The notes beneath the pieces were generated by a model. The model saw only the letters and a program-made list of their open reading frames with translations. It was not told where the DNA came from and did not search any database. The position numbers and the translations under genes are program-made. 64,000 bases of DNA from Robertkochia solimangrovi (GTDB taxonomy: Bacteria > Bacteroidota > Bacteroidia > Flavobacteriales > Flavobacteriaceae), in NCBI RefSeq assembly GCF_007279655.1, contig NZ_QKWN01000006.1, forward strand, positions 388,033 to 452,032. The letters are read 5' to 3'. Positions 9,401 through 18,023 of this stretch are shown in pieces. The number at the start of each line of letters is the position of its first letter. Positions within the stretch are counted from its first letter, which is position 1.

Positions 9401-9916
9401 AGCAGAGATGATCCTGGCTATTGCCCCATTACTCTTTTCATTCAAATGATCAAACTCCCCGTTCAGTTGCTCTCCGATAGCAAAATCGGATTCTTTAACC
9501 AGATCATTAATCATTCCCTGTAATCCCAGTTCTCTTCCATCATCAGGAGAATAGATTCGGGTGATTCCGTAATCCATCAGTTCCTTGATCTCTTCCGGCA
9601 GGATCACACCGCCACCGCCTCCGAAGATCTTGATATGCTCCGCCCCTTTTTCCTTCAGGAGATCATACATATACTTGAAATATTCTGTATGTCCTCCCTG
9701 ATAGGATGTGATCGCGATAGCATTGACATCTTCCTGAATTGCAGTATTTACGACCTCTTCAACACTGCGGTCATGTCCGAGGTGAATAACCTCGACTCCG
9801 GTCGACTGAATGATACGACGCATGATGTTTATTGCGGCATCATGTCCGTCAAAAAGAGAAGCTGCAGTCACTATCCGAACTTTATGTTTCGGCTTATAGG
9901 GCTTTATTTGTTCCAT
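6470..9916 (-). CDS. icmF: Fused isobutyryl-CoA-type mutase (B12-dependent acyl-CoA mutase)
   Basis: 1148 residues from the ATG at 9916; a 26-residue extension to 9994 is unsupported. Order of domains: B12-binding (residues ~10-150, LFDGHDAA with the cobalt-ligand His); MeaB-like G-protein chaperone with P-loop GTGGAGKSS at ~203-211 and NKFDKRG; and the mutase barrel (~530-1140). This is the IcmF arrangement. Two substrate-pocket residues fit isobutyryl- rather than methylmalonyl-CoA: Phe in GLYPFKR where methylmalonyl-CoA mutase has Tyr, and Gln in DQAQNTCIF where it has Arg. It interconverts isobutyryl- and butyryl-CoA in the cytoplasm with adenosylcobalamin; related branched substrates cannot be excluded. 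Single gene, divergent from purU. Confidence 0.92.
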   Translation of the reverse strand: MEQIKPYKPKHKVRIVTAASLFDGHDAAINIMRRIIQSTGVEVIHLGHDRSVEEVVNTAIQEDVNAIAITSYQGGHTEYFKYMYDLLKEKGAEHIKIFGGGGGVILPEEIKELMDYGITRIYSPDDGRELGLQGMINDLVKESDFAIGEQLNGEFDHLNEKSNGAIARIISAVENFPEAHGAVLKKIHDKNKNAEIPVLGITGTGGAGKSSLVDEVVRRFLSDFPEKTIGIISVDPSKRKTGGALLGDRIRMNAINSPRVYMRSLATRQSNLALSKHVAEAVEVLKAAGYDLIVLETSGIGQSDTEILDHSDVSLYVMTPEFGAATQLEKIDMLDFADLVAINKFDKRGALDALRDVKKQYQRNHQLWNAKEDEIPVFGTIASQFNDPGMNTLYRAIMDKVAEKTGADLRSLHQLSAGMSEKIYVIPPNRTRYLSEISENNRHYDRRGLAQRSVAQKLYGIWLTLGSILKSEPELLQHGLDHEAIMVAAEEEKRDLIKLLLAEFDSVRLHLDPVNWNIITGWQTKRERYKAPEYTFEVRGKKISIDTHSESLSHTMIPKVTLPKYEAWGDVLQWVMQENVPGEFPFTAGLYPFKRTGEDPTRMFAGEGGPERTNRRFHYVSLGMPAKRLSTAFDSVTLYGNDPDMRPDIYGKIGNSGVSVCCLDDAKKLYSGFNLADPLTSVSMTINGPAPMLLGFFMNAAIDQQCELYIREKGLEEEVNRKIDAIYQEKGVARPVYKGFGASEGLPEGNDGLGLMLLGVTGDQVLPSAIYTEIKQRTLSQVRGTVQADILKEDQAQNTCIFSTEFALRLMGDVQEYFIEKQVRNFYSVSISGYHIAEAGANPITQLAFTLANGFTYVEYYLSRGMDINKFGPNLSFFFSNGVDPEYAVIGRVARRIWSKALKHKYGANERAQMLKYHIQTSGRSLHAQEIDFNDIRTTLQALYAIYDNCNSLHTNAYDEAITTPTEESVRRAMAIQLIINKELGLAKNENPLQGSFIIEELTDLVEEAVLTEFDRITERGGVLGAMETMYQRSKIQEESLYYETLKHSGEYPIIGVNTFLSSKGSPTIIPSEVIRATEEEKQQQIATLKKLHAVYGERADASLENVKEAAVNNRNMFEELMEATKVCSLGQITNALFDVGGQYRRNM

Positions 9917-10056
9917 TTGTAATGAAATTGCTTTTAAGGGGATGCAATTTACTGATTTTGCAAAAATCCAGAGAATTTTTTTAGAATAATTCAAAGGGAT
10001 TCCACAAAAAGATTCAGCACAAAATATTTATTTTTAAATGTTGAAAAACACTGATA

Positions 10057-10908
10057 ATGAACAGTATCACACTTTTGATTCACTGCCCCGATTCCAAAGG
10101 CATCATCGCCGGCGTAACCGGATTCATTTTGAAGCATTCCGGCAACATCGTATACAATGACCAGTTCGTAGACCGTGAAAACGGAGTATTCTTTATGCGC
10201 ACCGAGGCTGAATTCGGCGATGATTTCAATTCGGAAGTCTTCCGGGCTGATTTCAGCAAAACGCTGGCAATACCTTATGAAATGCATTGGCAATGTCATA
10301 CACGCGAAGATAAACCCCGAATGGCGGTCTTCGTCTCAAAATATGACCACTGCCTGTATGATATTCTCAGCCGTTATCATTCCGGGGAATGGAACGTGGA
10401 AATACCACTGATCATCAGTAACCACCCGGATCTCGAAAAAGCAGCGCTTAACTTTGATATTCCGTATTATTATATTCCTGTAAATGCATCCAATAAAAAG
10501 GAGGCTGAGGCCCGACAACTCGAACTGCTCAGGGCTTTTAGAATCGATTTCATCGTCCTCGCAAGATATATGCAGATTGTCTCGGAGAAACTCATCGAGG
10601 AATTCCCGAACAGGATCATCAATATTCACCATTCCTTTCTTCCGGCATTTGTTGGTGCAAAGCCTTATCATTCAGCCTTCAAAAGAGGAGTTAAGATCAT
10701 TGGTGCCACGTCTCATTATGTCACCGAAGACCTGGATGCAGGTCCGATCATCGAACAGGACGTTACCCGAGTAACCCATGCGCACTCCGTAAAAGACCTG
10801 GTTTCGAAAGGAAAAGATCTGGAAAAGATCGTTCTTTCCAGAGGAATTCGTCTGCATATCGAAAGAAAGACTATGGTGTTTAACAATAAAACAATTATTT
10901 TTAGCTGA
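10057..10908 (+). CDS. purU: Formyltetrahydrofolate deformylase
   Basis: 283 residues: an N-terminal ACT domain (LLIHCPDSKGIIAGVTGFIL, residues ~5-80) followed by a formyltransferase-like catalytic domain with INIHHSFLP and the SHYVTEDLDAGPIIEQ loop carrying the catalytic Asp. It hydrolyses 10-formyl-THF to formate and THF, balancing one-carbon units for purine synthesis. Full family length. Followed after 20 nt by the DUF4197 lipoprotein gene, with a shared terminator at 11683. Confidence 0.95.
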   Translation: MNSITLLIHCPDSKGIIAGVTGFILKHSGNIVYNDQFVDRENGVFFMRTEAEFGDDFNSEVFRADFSKTLAIPYEMHWQCHTREDKPRMAVFVSKYDHCLYDILSRYHSGEWNVEIPLIISNHPDLEKAALNFDIPYYYIPVNASNKKEAEARQLELLRAFRIDFIVLARYMQIVSEKLIEEFPNRIINIHHSFLPAFVGAKPYHSAFKRGVKIIGATSHYVTEDLDAGPIIEQDVTRVTHAHSVKDLVSKGKDLEKIVLSRGIRLHIERKTMVFNNKTIIFS

Positions 10909-10928
10909 TAATATTTTAGCCCCAATTC

Positions 10929-11633
10929 ATGAAAAAAATTATGACCCTTGCCTTGATGTTCGTACTTACATCTTGTGCAGAATTACAACAGATCGCTTCA
11001 CAATTTCCCGTACAATCGGTAACGGAAGGTGATATCGCTACTGGTTTACAACAAGCATTGCAAAAAGGTATCGACCAACAGGTAACGCTGCTTACAAAAG
11101 AAAATGGTTTCTTCGGTAATCAATTGGTAAAGATCAGCCTCCCGGAAGAACTGCAATATGTAGACAAAGCCCTGAGAAATATCGGACTTGATGATCTGGC
11201 AGATCAGGGTATCCTGTTGTTGAATCGCGCTGCAGAGGATGCAGTTAAGGAAGCCACTCCCATCTTTGTGGCAGCGGTGAAAGATATAACATTTACCGAT
11301 GCCCGAAACATCCTTATGGGAGATAATCTGGCTGCCACCAGTTATCTTGAAAATAAGACGAGCGACCAGCTTTCAGAAAAGTTCAAACCGGTGATCAAAA
11401 ATTCTCTGGACAAGGTTGGAGCTAACGACATTTGGAAAAACATCATCACGAAATACAATAGTATTCCACTTACCAAAAAGGTAGATCCCGACCTTACTTC
11501 CTATGTGAACAATAAGGCTCTTGACGGAGTCTTCACGATGATCGGAGAAGAAGAAAAAGAGATCAGAAGCTCAGTCTCGGAGCGAACCACCCTGGTACTT
11601 CAGAAAGTTTTCGCCCTTCAGGACGGTGTTTGA
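10929..11633 (+). CDS. DUF4197 domain lipoprotein
   Basis: 234 residues. The short lipoprotein signal ends in LTSC, so Cys16 is the lipidated residue. The rest matches the DUF4197 family: SVTEGDIATGLQQALQKGI near the N-terminus, the LPEELQ region, then ITFTDARNIL and ATSYLENKTSDQL. It is predicted to sit in the envelope; its function is unknown. A TATTTTAG box 9 nt before the ATG could be a weak promoter of its own. Confidence 0.88.
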   Translation: MKKIMTLALMFVLTSCAELQQIASQFPVQSVTEGDIATGLQQALQKGIDQQVTLLTKENGFFGNQLVKISLPEELQYVDKALRNIGLDDLADQGILLLNRAAEDAVKEATPIFVAAVKDITFTDARNILMGDNLAATSYLENKTSDQLSEKFKPVIKNSLDKVGANDIWKNIITKYNSIPLTKKVDPDLTSYVNNKALDGVFTMIGEEEKEIRSSVSERTTLVLQKVFALQDGV

Positions 11634-11682
11634 TCAACCGAACAAAGTCAAAAACGCAAGACCACAAACCGTTAAAAATCAC

Positions 11683-11725
11683 TTAATTACATCCAATTTT
11701 AGTTGGATGTAATTAATTTTTTTTT
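11683..11725 (+). terminator. Terminator of purU-DUF4197 unit
   Basis: Perfect 14-bp stem TTAATTACATCCAA / TTGGATGTAATTAA with a 6-nt loop, followed by nine T. It ends the upstream transcript. Its right arm doubles as the -33 box of the next promoter. Confidence 0.9.
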
Positions 11726-11732
11726 ATATTTG
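11703..11732 (+). promoter_or_regulatory. Consensus Bacteroidota promoter for an orphan RNA
   Basis: TTG at 11703-11705, 19-nt spacer, TATATTTG at 11725-11732: a full match to the TTG-N19-TAnnTTTG pattern. No protein gene follows on this strand; a structured RNA does. Expected start near 11738. Confidence 0.6.
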
Positions 11733-11737
11733 AGTAA

Positions 11738-11939
11738 ATAGATACTGATTAGGATTTGTTTTTTAAAACAATACAGTAGCTAACGGTGGTTTTAGGTATA
11801 ATTAATACAAAGGTAATTTGTAATTAACATTTTTTATACCCTCAAATCAGACCTTTGCAGAGTAAATTTTATTTTCATACTTTGAATTGTTTGAGTTAGC
11901 TAGTTTTAGAAAAACCGATTTCCATAATCGGTTTTTTTT
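11738..11939 (+). ncRNA. Candidate structured non-coding RNA, about 200 nt
   Basis: Bounded by a consensus promoter and a terminator in a region without a reading frame. Pairings form a three-way junction: TAGCTAAC (11777-11784) with GTTAGCTA (11895-11902); hairpin GGTATAA...TTATACC (11795-11840) with an inner TTAAT-ACAAA / TTTGT-AATTAA stem and GGTAA loop; and CTCAAA (11841-11846) with TTTGAG (11890-11895). The terminator follows 8 nt after the closing helix. I recognise no class; Flavobacteriia-specific RNAs such as Flavo-1 should be compared. It cannot be a leader for the next gene, which is on the other strand. Confidence 0.6.
11911..11939 (+). terminator. Terminator of the orphan RNA
   Basis: Stem AAAACCGATT / AATCGGTTTT, 10 bp, loop TCCAT, followed by more T. 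A shorter T run exists on the other strand, so it may also stop leftward transcription from the pyrF unit. Confidence 0.85.
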
Positions 11940-12041
11940 ATTTAAATAACATCCCTACACCCCTTGAATCAGGATCATGACCATTTGTTGTGGATTAAGC
12001 AAAAATAATAGTTAGCCTGAATAAGTAGAATTCGTATTTAT

Positions 12042-12101
12042 GAAGAATTATGGATTAAGAATTAATTTATTCAATTCTCAATTTTCAATTCTCAATTCTT
12101 C
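12042..12101. repeat. Short-word low-complexity repeat
   Basis: Two perfect tandem copies of TTCAATTCTCAATT (12070-12083 and 12084-12097), flanked by GAAGAATT (12042-12049) and its complement AATTCTTC (12094-12101). The remainder of the gap 11940-12160 shows no gene. Similar in style to the repeats at 23.2 and 30.6 kb. Confidence 0.6.
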
Positions 12102-12160
12102 ACCCTTAACCACTGGATGTTATAATTTAACTCCGGTGTATTTCAAACAATTTTCTTGCA

Positions 12161-12970
12161 TTAGCGTTCAGCTTGTATGCGCTCAATCTCAACTCTTAAA
12201 TCTTTAAAATAGTCAAAAGCGTTTAACAACCTGCTCCCATACCACGAGAAGAATTCTCCATCAACCAGTAAAGGCTTCCCTCCGAAGACAGCATTAACTT
12301 CATCCTTATGTTTTTCTTTAAAAGGAAAGGGTTCGGAAGACATAAAAACAAAATCCGGCTCGGGAAGCGGATAATTTGCCTCAGTAAGTGGGTAACGTTT
12401 CAAATCCCCAAAGATATTTTTCAAATTACACAGACTAAGCATATGGTGTATGAAGGTATCCCCGCCAATCGTCATCCAGGGTTTTCGCCAGATCAGATAC
12501 AGTACCTCAAAGACAGGCCTCCCCTTCATGAAGGCTGAAAAATTATGAATTTCTACTTGTAATGCGTCTATAAGCGCAGTGGTATTTTTACGTGTACCGA
12601 ACAAGACTCCATAATCTTCTATAAGTCTTATTACGTCATCGAGATCATTTATGTCAGAAACATGCACCTGTGTTAATTCTCTCAATGTAGCAACGATCTC
12701 CTCGGTATTCTCTTCCTTATTGCAAATTATGATATCAGGTTTTAACGCTGAAATTTTGTGGAAATCCACTTGCTTGGTTCCACCTACAATTGCGATGTCA
12801 TCCTTGAGCGTTTTCGGATGAACACAAAATTTTGTAATTCCCACCAATCGTTCCTTCAATCCGAGATCAACCAGCAATTCTGTCAGGGAAGGCACCAAAG
12901 AAATAATCCTTACAGGGGATACATCAAATTTAAGGAGACATCCGGTAGCATCGGTGAGGACAACAGCCAT
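12161..12970 (-). CDS. BtuF-like cobalamin/metal receptor domain protein without signal peptide
   Basis: 269 residues of the helical-backbone periplasmic-binding fold (PF01497-like): RIISLVPSLTELLVDLGL, VGGTKQVDFHKISALKPDII, then LIWRKPWMTIGGDTFIHHML and the C-terminal GSRLLNAFDYFKDL. Relatives bind cobalamin or iron chelates for ABC import. This one starts directly in the domain and has no export signal, so it appears cytoplasmic. No permease or ATPase gene is adjacent. It lies 12 nt downstream of pyrF in the same direction. Ligand unproven. Confidence 0.8.
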   Translation of the reverse strand: MAVVLTDATGCLLKFDVSPVRIISLVPSLTELLVDLGLKERLVGITKFCVHPKTLKDDIAIVGGTKQVDFHKISALKPDIIICNKEENTEEIVATLRELTQVHVSDINDLDDVIRLIEDYGVLFGTRKNTTALIDALQVEIHNFSAFMKGRPVFEVLYLIWRKPWMTIGGDTFIHHMLSLCNLKNIFGDLKRYPLTEANYPLPEPDFVFMSSEPFPFKEKHKDEVNAVFGGKPLLVDGEFFSWYGSRLLNAFDYFKDLRVEIERIQAER

Positions 12971-12982
12971 AATGGTATATGC

Positions 12983-13792
12983 TTACATATAAGCCTCCAT
13001 CTGAAGCTTTAGCTCCAAGGCTTTTTCTCTGGCTACGTCAGCGAAATTTTCATCCGTTCCTGCATAGATAATTCCCCGTGAGGAATTGATTAGCAGACCG
13101 ATCTGATCATTCAGACCATATTTACAAACTTCTTCCAGACTCCCACCCTGTGCACCCACACCAGGCACCAGTAAAAAGCTATCAGGAACGATCTTCCTGA
13201 CCTCTTTCAGGTATTCGGCTTTCGTAGCTCCTACCACATACATAAGCTGTTCCGAATTCGTATACGTTGTGGAAGTTTTTAGCACATGCTTGTAGATTTC
13301 TATACCATCAGCCTTTAAGGTTTGAAAGTCAAATGCTCCCGGATTTGAAGTCAGGGCCAACAGAATGGTATGACGATCTTCAAATTCAAGAAAAGGCTCT
13401 ATGGAGTCTTTCCCCATATAAGGTGCCACGGTTACAGAATCAAAGTTGAGATCCTCAAAGAAGGCCTTTGCATACATACGGGCGGTATTTCCGATATCTC
13501 CTCTTTTAGCATCGGCGATCGTAAAGACTTCCGGACATTTCTCATTGAGATAATCGATGGTCTTCTTAAGAGACTCCCAGCCTTTTAATCCATAAGCCTC
13601 AAAAAAAGCTATATTCGGTTTATAGGCAACCGCAAGATCATGGGTTGCATCGATGATCGCTTTGTTAAAGGCAAATATAGGATCTGGTTCATCCAGGAGG
13701 AATGAAGGTATCTTGGACATATCTACATCCAAACCTACACATAAAAAGGATCTTTTCTCTCGGATCTGTGCTACAAGGGCTTCGGTTCTCAT
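12983..13792 (-). CDS. pyrF: Orotidine 5'-phosphate decarboxylase
   Basis: 269 residues of the PyrF subfamily 2 type. VGLDVD at residues 19-24 and the catalytic DAKRGDI at 94-100 are visible, with the phosphate-binding region [10 protein letters not shown] and [10 protein letters not shown]. It converts OMP to UMP, the last step of pyrimidine synthesis, in the cytoplasm. Transcribed in the order prfA, pyrF, btuF-like, with short gaps (75 and 12 nt), which suggests one unit. Confidence 0.95.
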   Translation of the reverse strand: MRTEALVAQIREKRSFLCVGLDVDMSKIPSFLLDEPDPIFAFNKAIIDATHDLAVAYKPNIAFFEAYGLKGWESLKKTIDYLNEKCPEVFTIADAKRGDIGNTARMYAKAFFEDLNFDSVTVAPYMGKDSIEPFLEFEDRHTILLALTSNPGAFDFQTLKADGIEIYKHVLKTSTTYTNSEQLMYVVGATKAEYLKEVRKIVPDSFLLVPGVGAQGGSLEEVCKYGLNDQIGLLINSSRGIIYAGTDENFADVAREKALELKLQMEAYM

Positions 13793-13867
13793 TTGCTATA
13801 ACGGGTATTTATAAAAAATGCCATGCCTGTTATGGCATGACATTCTTCTTTACGTAATATTTTTGTT

Positions 13868-14944
13868 TTACAGTGTTTCACTGGCTTCTTTGAGCTTTTC
13901 AGTATTCTCTGCCATTTTGAGTTCGTCGATGATCTTTTCGATATCTCCGTTCACGATATTAGACAGATCATATAGAGTCAATCCGATCCTGTGATCGGTA
14001 ACCCTTCCCTGCGGATAATTATAGGTACGGATCTTTGCACTTCTGTCACCACTGGAAACCATACTTTTACGCTTTGCTGCATCCGCTTCCATCTTTTTAG
14101 CCAATTCTCTTTCATAGAGTCTTGAACGAAGTACCTTGATGGCTTTTTCGAGGTTCTTATGCTGAGATTTCTCATCCTGACATCGCACCTCGATTCCAGT
14201 CGGAATATGCTGCAACTGGATCGCCGAATAAGTCGTATTCACCGACTGTCCTCCGGGCCCTGTAGAGGTGGTTCGAATAATTTTCACATCCCCCATATCC
14301 AGTTCCACATCGAATTCCTCTGCTTCCGGTAACACCATTACTGTTGCGGCCGAGGTATGAACTCTACCCTGGGTCTCTGTTTGAGGAACACGCTGAACAC
14401 GATGCACGCCTGCTTCAAACTTCAGGGTACCATAGACATCTTCGCCATTCACTTCAAAAATGATCTCCTTATATCCTCCGGAGGTCCCTTCGTTGAAATC
14501 AACAACATTAACTTTCCAACCCTTGCTCTCACAATATTTGGTATACATACGTTGCAGATCTCCCGCAAAGATACTGGCTTCGTCGCCTCCTGTTCCTGCA
14601 CGGATCTCCATCACAACGTTCTTGGCGTCTTCCGGATCCTTAGGTATCAGGAGATATTTGATCTCTTCTTCAAGGGAAGGTAATTGCTCTCTGGCCTCAT
14701 CAAGTTGCATCTTTGCCATTTCGACCATTTCAGCATCGCTTCCATCTGCAATTATCTCCTCAGCCTCACTGATGTTATTGGTCACAGCAATATACTCTTC
14801 TCTTTTATCGACCAGCTCTTTAAGATCCTTATATTCCTTATTTAACTGGACATAACGTTTCTGATCAGCAATAACATCCGGCTGTATGATCAGATCGGAT
14901 ATCTCGTCAAAACGTTGTTTTACTATATTTAATTTATCTAACAT
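13868..14944 (-). CDS. prfA: Peptide chain release factor 1
   Basis: 358 residues from the ATG at 14944; the longer frame to 15067 adds unlikely sequence and overlaps the nrdJ terminator. [14 protein letters not shown] at 117-130, the codon-recognition tripeptide in its P-x-T form (PQT, 187-189) and the GGQ loop (231-233) identify RF1, which releases nascent chains at UAA and UAG. Full length. No frameshift site is expected in RF1 and none is seen. Confidence 0.95.
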   Translation of the reverse strand: MLDKLNIVKQRFDEISDLIIQPDVIADQKRYVQLNKEYKDLKELVDKREEYIAVTNNISEAEEIIADGSDAEMVEMAKMQLDEAREQLPSLEEEIKYLLIPKDPEDAKNVVMEIRAGTGGDEASIFAGDLQRMYTKYCESKGWKVNVVDFNEGTSGGYKEIIFEVNGEDVYGTLKFEAGVHRVQRVPQTETQGRVHTSAATVMVLPEAEEFDVELDMGDVKIIRTTSTGPGGQSVNTTYSAIQLQHIPTGIEVRCQDEKSQHKNLEKAIKVLRSRLYERELAKKMEADAAKRKSMVSSGDRSAKIRTYNYPQGRVTDHRIGLTLYDLSNIVNGDIEKIIDELKMAENTEKLKEASETL

Positions 14945-15041
14945 AAATGGTATTCTAACTCGGATTGCAAATTTACGATAATTTTGATGATATCCACCTT
15001 CGAATATAAACCTGCGAATTGGAAGATTTACAGGACCCAAT

Positions 15042-15075
15042 AAAAAAAGCCTGTGAATTATCTTCACAGGCTTTT
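15042..15075 (-). terminator. Terminator of nrdJ
   Basis: Perfect 13-bp stem AAAAGCCTGTGAA / TTCACAGGCTTTT with a 5-nt loop; the leftward transcript ends in seven U. It lies 20 nt past the nrdJ stop. Confidence 0.9.
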
Positions 15076-15094
15076 ATCATATAGCAGGGTATTG

Positions 15095-17650
15095 TTATCC
15101 GCATTTAGAAGAGCCACAATCTTTACAGGTAAGGCATCCTTCCTGATAGATAAGATTTGTACTCTCACAATTTGTACATTGTTGCCCTTTGATCTCTGTT
15201 CCATCCGGCACGTATCGCTTCAATGCTCTTGCCACACCATTCTTCCAGGTATTGATCGACTCACTATCAAGCTGAAGGCTATTGATAAGATCTACCACCT
15301 TTTCAATAGGCATTCCGTGACGCAGTGTACTGGAGATCAGTTTTGCATAATTCCAGTATTCCGGATCAAACTTGTGTGAAAGTCCTTCGATGGTAGTCTT
15401 GTATCCACGTTTGTTCTCAAACTGAAAATCATATCTTCCGGTTCCATCTTCATTCTTATTCTTGATGATATAACCTCGATTCACCCATCTTGGAATAAGG
15501 ATTCCGTCTTCATCATCTGAAAGTCCGGTGAAGATCTCATAAGGATTCTCATCGATGAGTCCGATAAAGGCGATCCACTTCTCTTTATTGTTCTGAAATC
15601 TTACGACATCCGCTTCCAGAGTCTGAGGACGTTTGGTCGGGAATGCTGTAAGCGTATTATCATTTTGCTCTTCTTTCTTTTCTTCATTGGAGATAAGCAC
15701 TCCTGAACGGGAACCGTCACGATATACGGTTACTCCTTTACATCCAACTTTCCATGCTTCAAGATATAGAGAACCTACCAATTCTTCAGATACATCATTT
15801 GGAAGGTTGATCGTTACACTTATCGAATGATCGACCCACTTTTGAACCTGACCCTGAAGACGAACCTTACTCAGCCAGTCGACATCATTTGACGTCGCTT
15901 TGTAATATGGAGACTTTTCGACAAGCTTATCCAGTTCTTCCTGAGAATAGGCAATAGAAGTATCGATACCGTTCACTTCCATCCATTGTTTGAATCGGTG
16001 ATGGAACACTACATATTCTTCCCATGAATCTCCAACTTCATCCACAAAGTCAATACGAACATCCTTATCGTTCGGATTCACCTTTCTTCTTCTTTTATAT
16101 ACGGGGAGGAATACCGGCTCGATACCCGAAGTAGTTTGTGTCATTAAGCTTGTAGTTCCGGTAGGTGCAATGGTAAGCAATGCGATATTTCTTCTACCGT
16201 ATTCAAGCATTTCATAATATAATTTTTCATCTGCTTCCTTAAGACGCAGGATGAATGGATTATTCTTTTCCCTTTCGGCATCAAATATTTTAAAGGCACC
16301 TCTTTCTTTTGCCAGGTGAACTGAACCTTTATAAGCTTCAATCGCCAATGTCTTGTGTACAAGTACCGAGAATTCTACTGCCTCAGGACTACCATATCTA
16401 AGGCCGAGTGCTGCAAGCATATCTCCTTCAGCGGTAATTCCGATCCCTGTTCTTCTACCCTCTTCAGCTTTTTTTCTGATGTTAAGCCAAAGATTACGCT
16501 CTACACCTTTGATCTCAGCAGATTCAGGATCTGCATCGATCTTAGCGATAATGGCATCGATCTTTTCGAGTTCCAGGTCGATGATATCATCCATCATACG
16601 CTGTGCCGCCGCTGCATGTTTCCCGAAAAGCTTAAAATTGAATTTCGCTTTTGACGTAAACGGATTCTCTACATAAGAGAAAAGGTTGATCGCCAGCAAG
16701 CGACATGAATCATACGGACATAACGGGATCTCTCCACAAGGATTCGTAGAAACGGTCTTATAGCCCAGATCAGCATAGCAATCCGGCACTGACTCCCTGA
16801 TAATCGTATCCCAGAACAGGATACCGGGCTCAGCAGACCTCCATGCATTGTGAACGATCTTAGACCACAGATTACGAGCTTTGATCGATTTAGTCACCAC
16901 AGGATCCTCAGTATCGATCGGATATTGTTGGGTATAATCGATATCCGCGTCAACGGCTTTCATAAAGTCATCATCGATACGCACAGAGACATTTGCTCCA
17001 GTCACTTTCCCCTGCTCCATCTTGGCATCGATAAAATCTTCCGCATCCGGATGTTTAATGGCTACGGAAAGCATAAGCGCTCCTCTTCTTCCATCCTGCG
17101 CCACCTCTCTGGTAGAATTTGAATAACGCTCCATGAACGGCACAAGTCCGGTTGATGTCAAAGCTGAATTCTTTACTTCAGATTTCTTTGGTCGTATATG
17201 AGATAGGTCATGGCCTACCCCTCCACGACGTTTCATCAATTGTACCTGCTCCTGATCGATCTTCATCACTCCGCCATAAGAATCGGAGTTGCCCTCGTTT
17301 CCGATCACAAAACAATTGGAAAGTGAAGCGATCTGGAATGGATTCCCTATTCCCGCCATCGGACTCCCCTGAGGAACGATATATTTAAAATTTCGGATAA
17401 GCTCAAAGATCTCATCCTCTGACATCGGATTGGCATATTTTACTTCGACCCTTGCCAGCTCACGAGCGATCCTGCGGTGCATATCGTCCGGAGTTAATTC
17501 AAAAATATTTCCTTGAGAGTCTTTAAGGGCATATTTATTTACCCATACTCTTGCTGCAAGATCATCTCCCTTGAAGTAAGCAAGCGATGCCTGATAAGCT
17601 TCTTCCTGAGTATAAATCCTTTGCGTGGCAGTAGCAGTACCTGATTGCAT
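15095..17650 (-). CDS. nrdJ: Adenosylcobalamin-dependent (class II) ribonucleotide reductase
   Basis: 851 residues. Active-site motif NPCGEIP at 303-309 (radical Cys305, Glu307), partner Cys113 in LSNCFV, and the APTGTTS phosphate-binding loop after residue 500. The C-terminus carries a zinc-ribbon-like Cys cluster (CTNC, CLTCKDC) ending in SSKCG, the redox tail of this B12-dependent type. It makes deoxynucleotides independently of oxygen using adenosylcobalamin. Single gene with its own promoter (17694) and terminator (15042). Confidence 0.95.
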   Translation of the reverse strand: MQSGTATATQRIYTQEEAYQASLAYFKGDDLAARVWVNKYALKDSQGNIFELTPDDMHRRIARELARVEVKYANPMSEDEIFELIRNFKYIVPQGSPMAGIGNPFQIASLSNCFVIGNEGNSDSYGGVMKIDQEQVQLMKRRGGVGHDLSHIRPKKSEVKNSALTSTGLVPFMERYSNSTREVAQDGRRGALMLSVAIKHPDAEDFIDAKMEQGKVTGANVSVRIDDDFMKAVDADIDYTQQYPIDTEDPVVTKSIKARNLWSKIVHNAWRSAEPGILFWDTIIRESVPDCYADLGYKTVSTNPCGEIPLCPYDSCRLLAINLFSYVENPFTSKAKFNFKLFGKHAAAAQRMMDDIIDLELEKIDAIIAKIDADPESAEIKGVERNLWLNIRKKAEEGRRTGIGITAEGDMLAALGLRYGSPEAVEFSVLVHKTLAIEAYKGSVHLAKERGAFKIFDAEREKNNPFILRLKEADEKLYYEMLEYGRRNIALLTIAPTGTTSLMTQTTSGIEPVFLPVYKRRRKVNPNDKDVRIDFVDEVGDSWEEYVVFHHRFKQWMEVNGIDTSIAYSQEELDKLVEKSPYYKATSNDVDWLSKVRLQGQVQKWVDHSISVTINLPNDVSEELVGSLYLEAWKVGCKGVTVYRDGSRSGVLISNEEKKEEQNDNTLTAFPTKRPQTLEADVVRFQNNKEKWIAFIGLIDENPYEIFTGLSDDEDGILIPRWVNRGYIIKNKNEDGTGRYDFQFENKRGYKTTIEGLSHKFDPEYWNYAKLISSTLRHGMPIEKVVDLINSLQLDSESINTWKNGVARALKRYVPDGTEIKGQQCTNCESTNLIYQEGCLTCKDCGSSKCG

Positions 17651-17693
17651 AATTATACGGTTTGAAATGAAAAGTTAAACTGAGAAATCTGTT

Positions 17694-17823
17694 CAAAAGT
17701 AGCTAAAAAATGAATAGTCGTAAAAATAAAATTTCTCAAAGTTTACAAGTAAATTGATTTATTAAATTGATTATCAATCATTTATGAATTTATCAACACA
17801 AGAAAGTTTACAACTTTTACAAC
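17694..17823 (-). promoter_or_regulatory. nrdJ promoter region with repeated motifs
   Basis: TACTTTTG on the minus strand (17694-17701) fits TAnnTTTG, 43 nt before the nrdJ ATG. Upstream lie two copies of AAAGTTTACAA (17738-17748, 17813-17823), a TTGATTATCAA palindrome (17767-17777) and TTATCAACA, one base from a DnaA box, near 17799. These could be operator sites. The remaining gap to 18023 (about 200 nt) shows no gene or clear purM terminator. Confidence 0.4.
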
Positions 17824-18023
17824 TTAATGAAAAATGACATGTATCATATTTTACAAAGCTTTTCCCGGTGAAAACAAAATTAAAAATGAAGAAAAATCCC
17901 ACATATCGATAGTATGTATGAGTGATGTCAGGCGATTATCCAAAGTATTTCATCTATGGCAATACCTTCCCGTTCCGAAAACACTATCTTCGAAACCATA
18001 CACTCAAAACATGGAACTGAATT

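Noticed and set aside
9917-9994. 26-residue N-terminal extension of IcmF
   Set aside because: The B12-binding domain starts properly from the ATG at 9916 and the extension has no family counterpart.
9917-10056. Cobalamin riboswitch upstream of icmF
   Set aside because: The gap is only 140 nt and I found no B12-box-like conserved sequence or matching structure; same for the nrdJ leader.
17780-17823. Replication origin suggested by a DnaA-box-like sequence
   Set aside because: Only one imperfect box (TTATCAACA), with no dnaA, dnaN or box cluster around it.
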